64,000 nucleotides of DNA, taken from contig JBGARJ010000028.1 in assembly GCA_044230315.1 (NCBI GenBank), positions 1-64,000 on the forward strand, in the 5' to 3' direction. Position numbers and translations under genes: made by a program. Positions 63,849 to 64,000 of the stretch are shown here, piece by piece (the first letter of the stretch is position 1; each line of letters starts with the position of its first letter). The notes under the pieces were generated by a model that saw nothing but the letters and a program-made list of their open reading frames with translations, was not told where the DNA came from and made no database searches. This stretch comes from M3007 sp044230315 (lineage in GTDB: Bacteria > Bacteroidota > Bacteroidia > Chitinophagales > Saprospiraceae).

Positions 63849-64000
63849 ATGAAAATGGATAACACGGATATCGCGGCACACAATAAAGGTCTTCTGGAAA
63901 AACACCAGGCATCCTTTGCGTTTCTCCAGGGACAACTCAGCCAAAAAGGCATAGACGCCGCTGCCATCGTTCAAAAGTTGAAGGCCCTGCAAATTGCCAT
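63849..64000 (+). CDS. Sugar (L-rhamnose) isomerase, N-terminal part
   Basis: Only 50 codons are in the window, from ATG 63849 (MKMDNTDIAAHNKGLLEKHQASF) to the edge. The segment QKGIDAAAIVQKLKALQIA fits the start of the xylose-isomerase-like L-rhamnose isomerases found after the fused aldolase in Bacteroidota. The enzyme converts L-rhamnose to L-rhamnulose. The 13-base gap to the aldolase gene supports one operon. Truncated by the window, so the assignment rests on position and a short match. Confidence 0.68.
   Translation, partial: MKMDNTDIAAHNKGLLEKHQASFAFLQGQLSQKGIDAAAIVQKLKALQIA

Noticed and set aside
62876..63967. A 363-codon minus-strand frame at the right end
   Set aside because: Antisense to the SDR half of the fused enzyme, which has all its motifs.

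Overview
The window is GC-rich chromosomal DNA of a Bacteroidota bacterium. Four things point there: a SusC/SusD pair, type IX secretion C-terminal domains, the short Bacteroidota-type primary sigma factor, and promoters of the form TAnnTTTG. The gene set looks like Saprospiria (Lewinella/Haliscomenobacter-like), but that placement is inference.

Layout. 1-5.4 kb: the 3' end of a UvrD-like helicase gene, an AT-rich orphan gene, a secreted FKBP/TPR protein, an MNT/HEPN toxin-antitoxin pair and a DUF234-type ATPase behind a pair of palindromic repeats. 5.6-6.65 kb: an initiator-like tRNA gene (minus strand) split by a group I intron that encodes a PD-(D/E)XK homing endonuclease of the I-Ssp6803I type. 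It is followed by tandem copies of the tRNA 3' end plus terminator. This is the most unusual locus in the window. 6.7-31 kb: housekeeping and envelope genes (stand-alone SpaB_C-type protein, outer membrane protein, coaX, primary sigma factor, pbpC, a 1447-residue T9SS protein, metalloprotease lipoprotein, rhodanese, PASTA protein, mvaD, HYC_CC_PP protein with TonB receptor, and a C39 ABC exporter with its HlyD adaptor). 31-36.8 kb: ATP synthase genes in the order atpB-E-F-H-A-G (minus strand), without atpD/atpC. Spacers of this operon carry 9-bp minisatellites.

37-64 kb: a polysaccharide utilisation locus for rhamnose-rich pectin. A GntR/LacI-type regulator, SusC, SusD, GH31, L-rhamnose mutarotase, a SASA-type acetylesterase, a PL22 oligogalacturonate lyase (frameshifted as read), GH106, a DUF4450-like protein, an unassigned six-hairpin hydrolase and GH105 all lie on the minus strand. 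Running the other way are a fused rhamnulose-1-phosphate aldolase/dehydrogenase and the start of a rhamnose isomerase. Inferred flow: SusC/D import oligosaccharides; PL22 and GH105 handle unsaturated uronides; GH106 releases L-rhamnose; the mutarotase, isomerase and aldolase/dehydrogenase catabolise it.

Intergenic DNA is rich in structured repeats: 9-bp minisatellites, ~160-bp elements with a shared core but private inverted arms, and a dispersed palindromic element in two copies.
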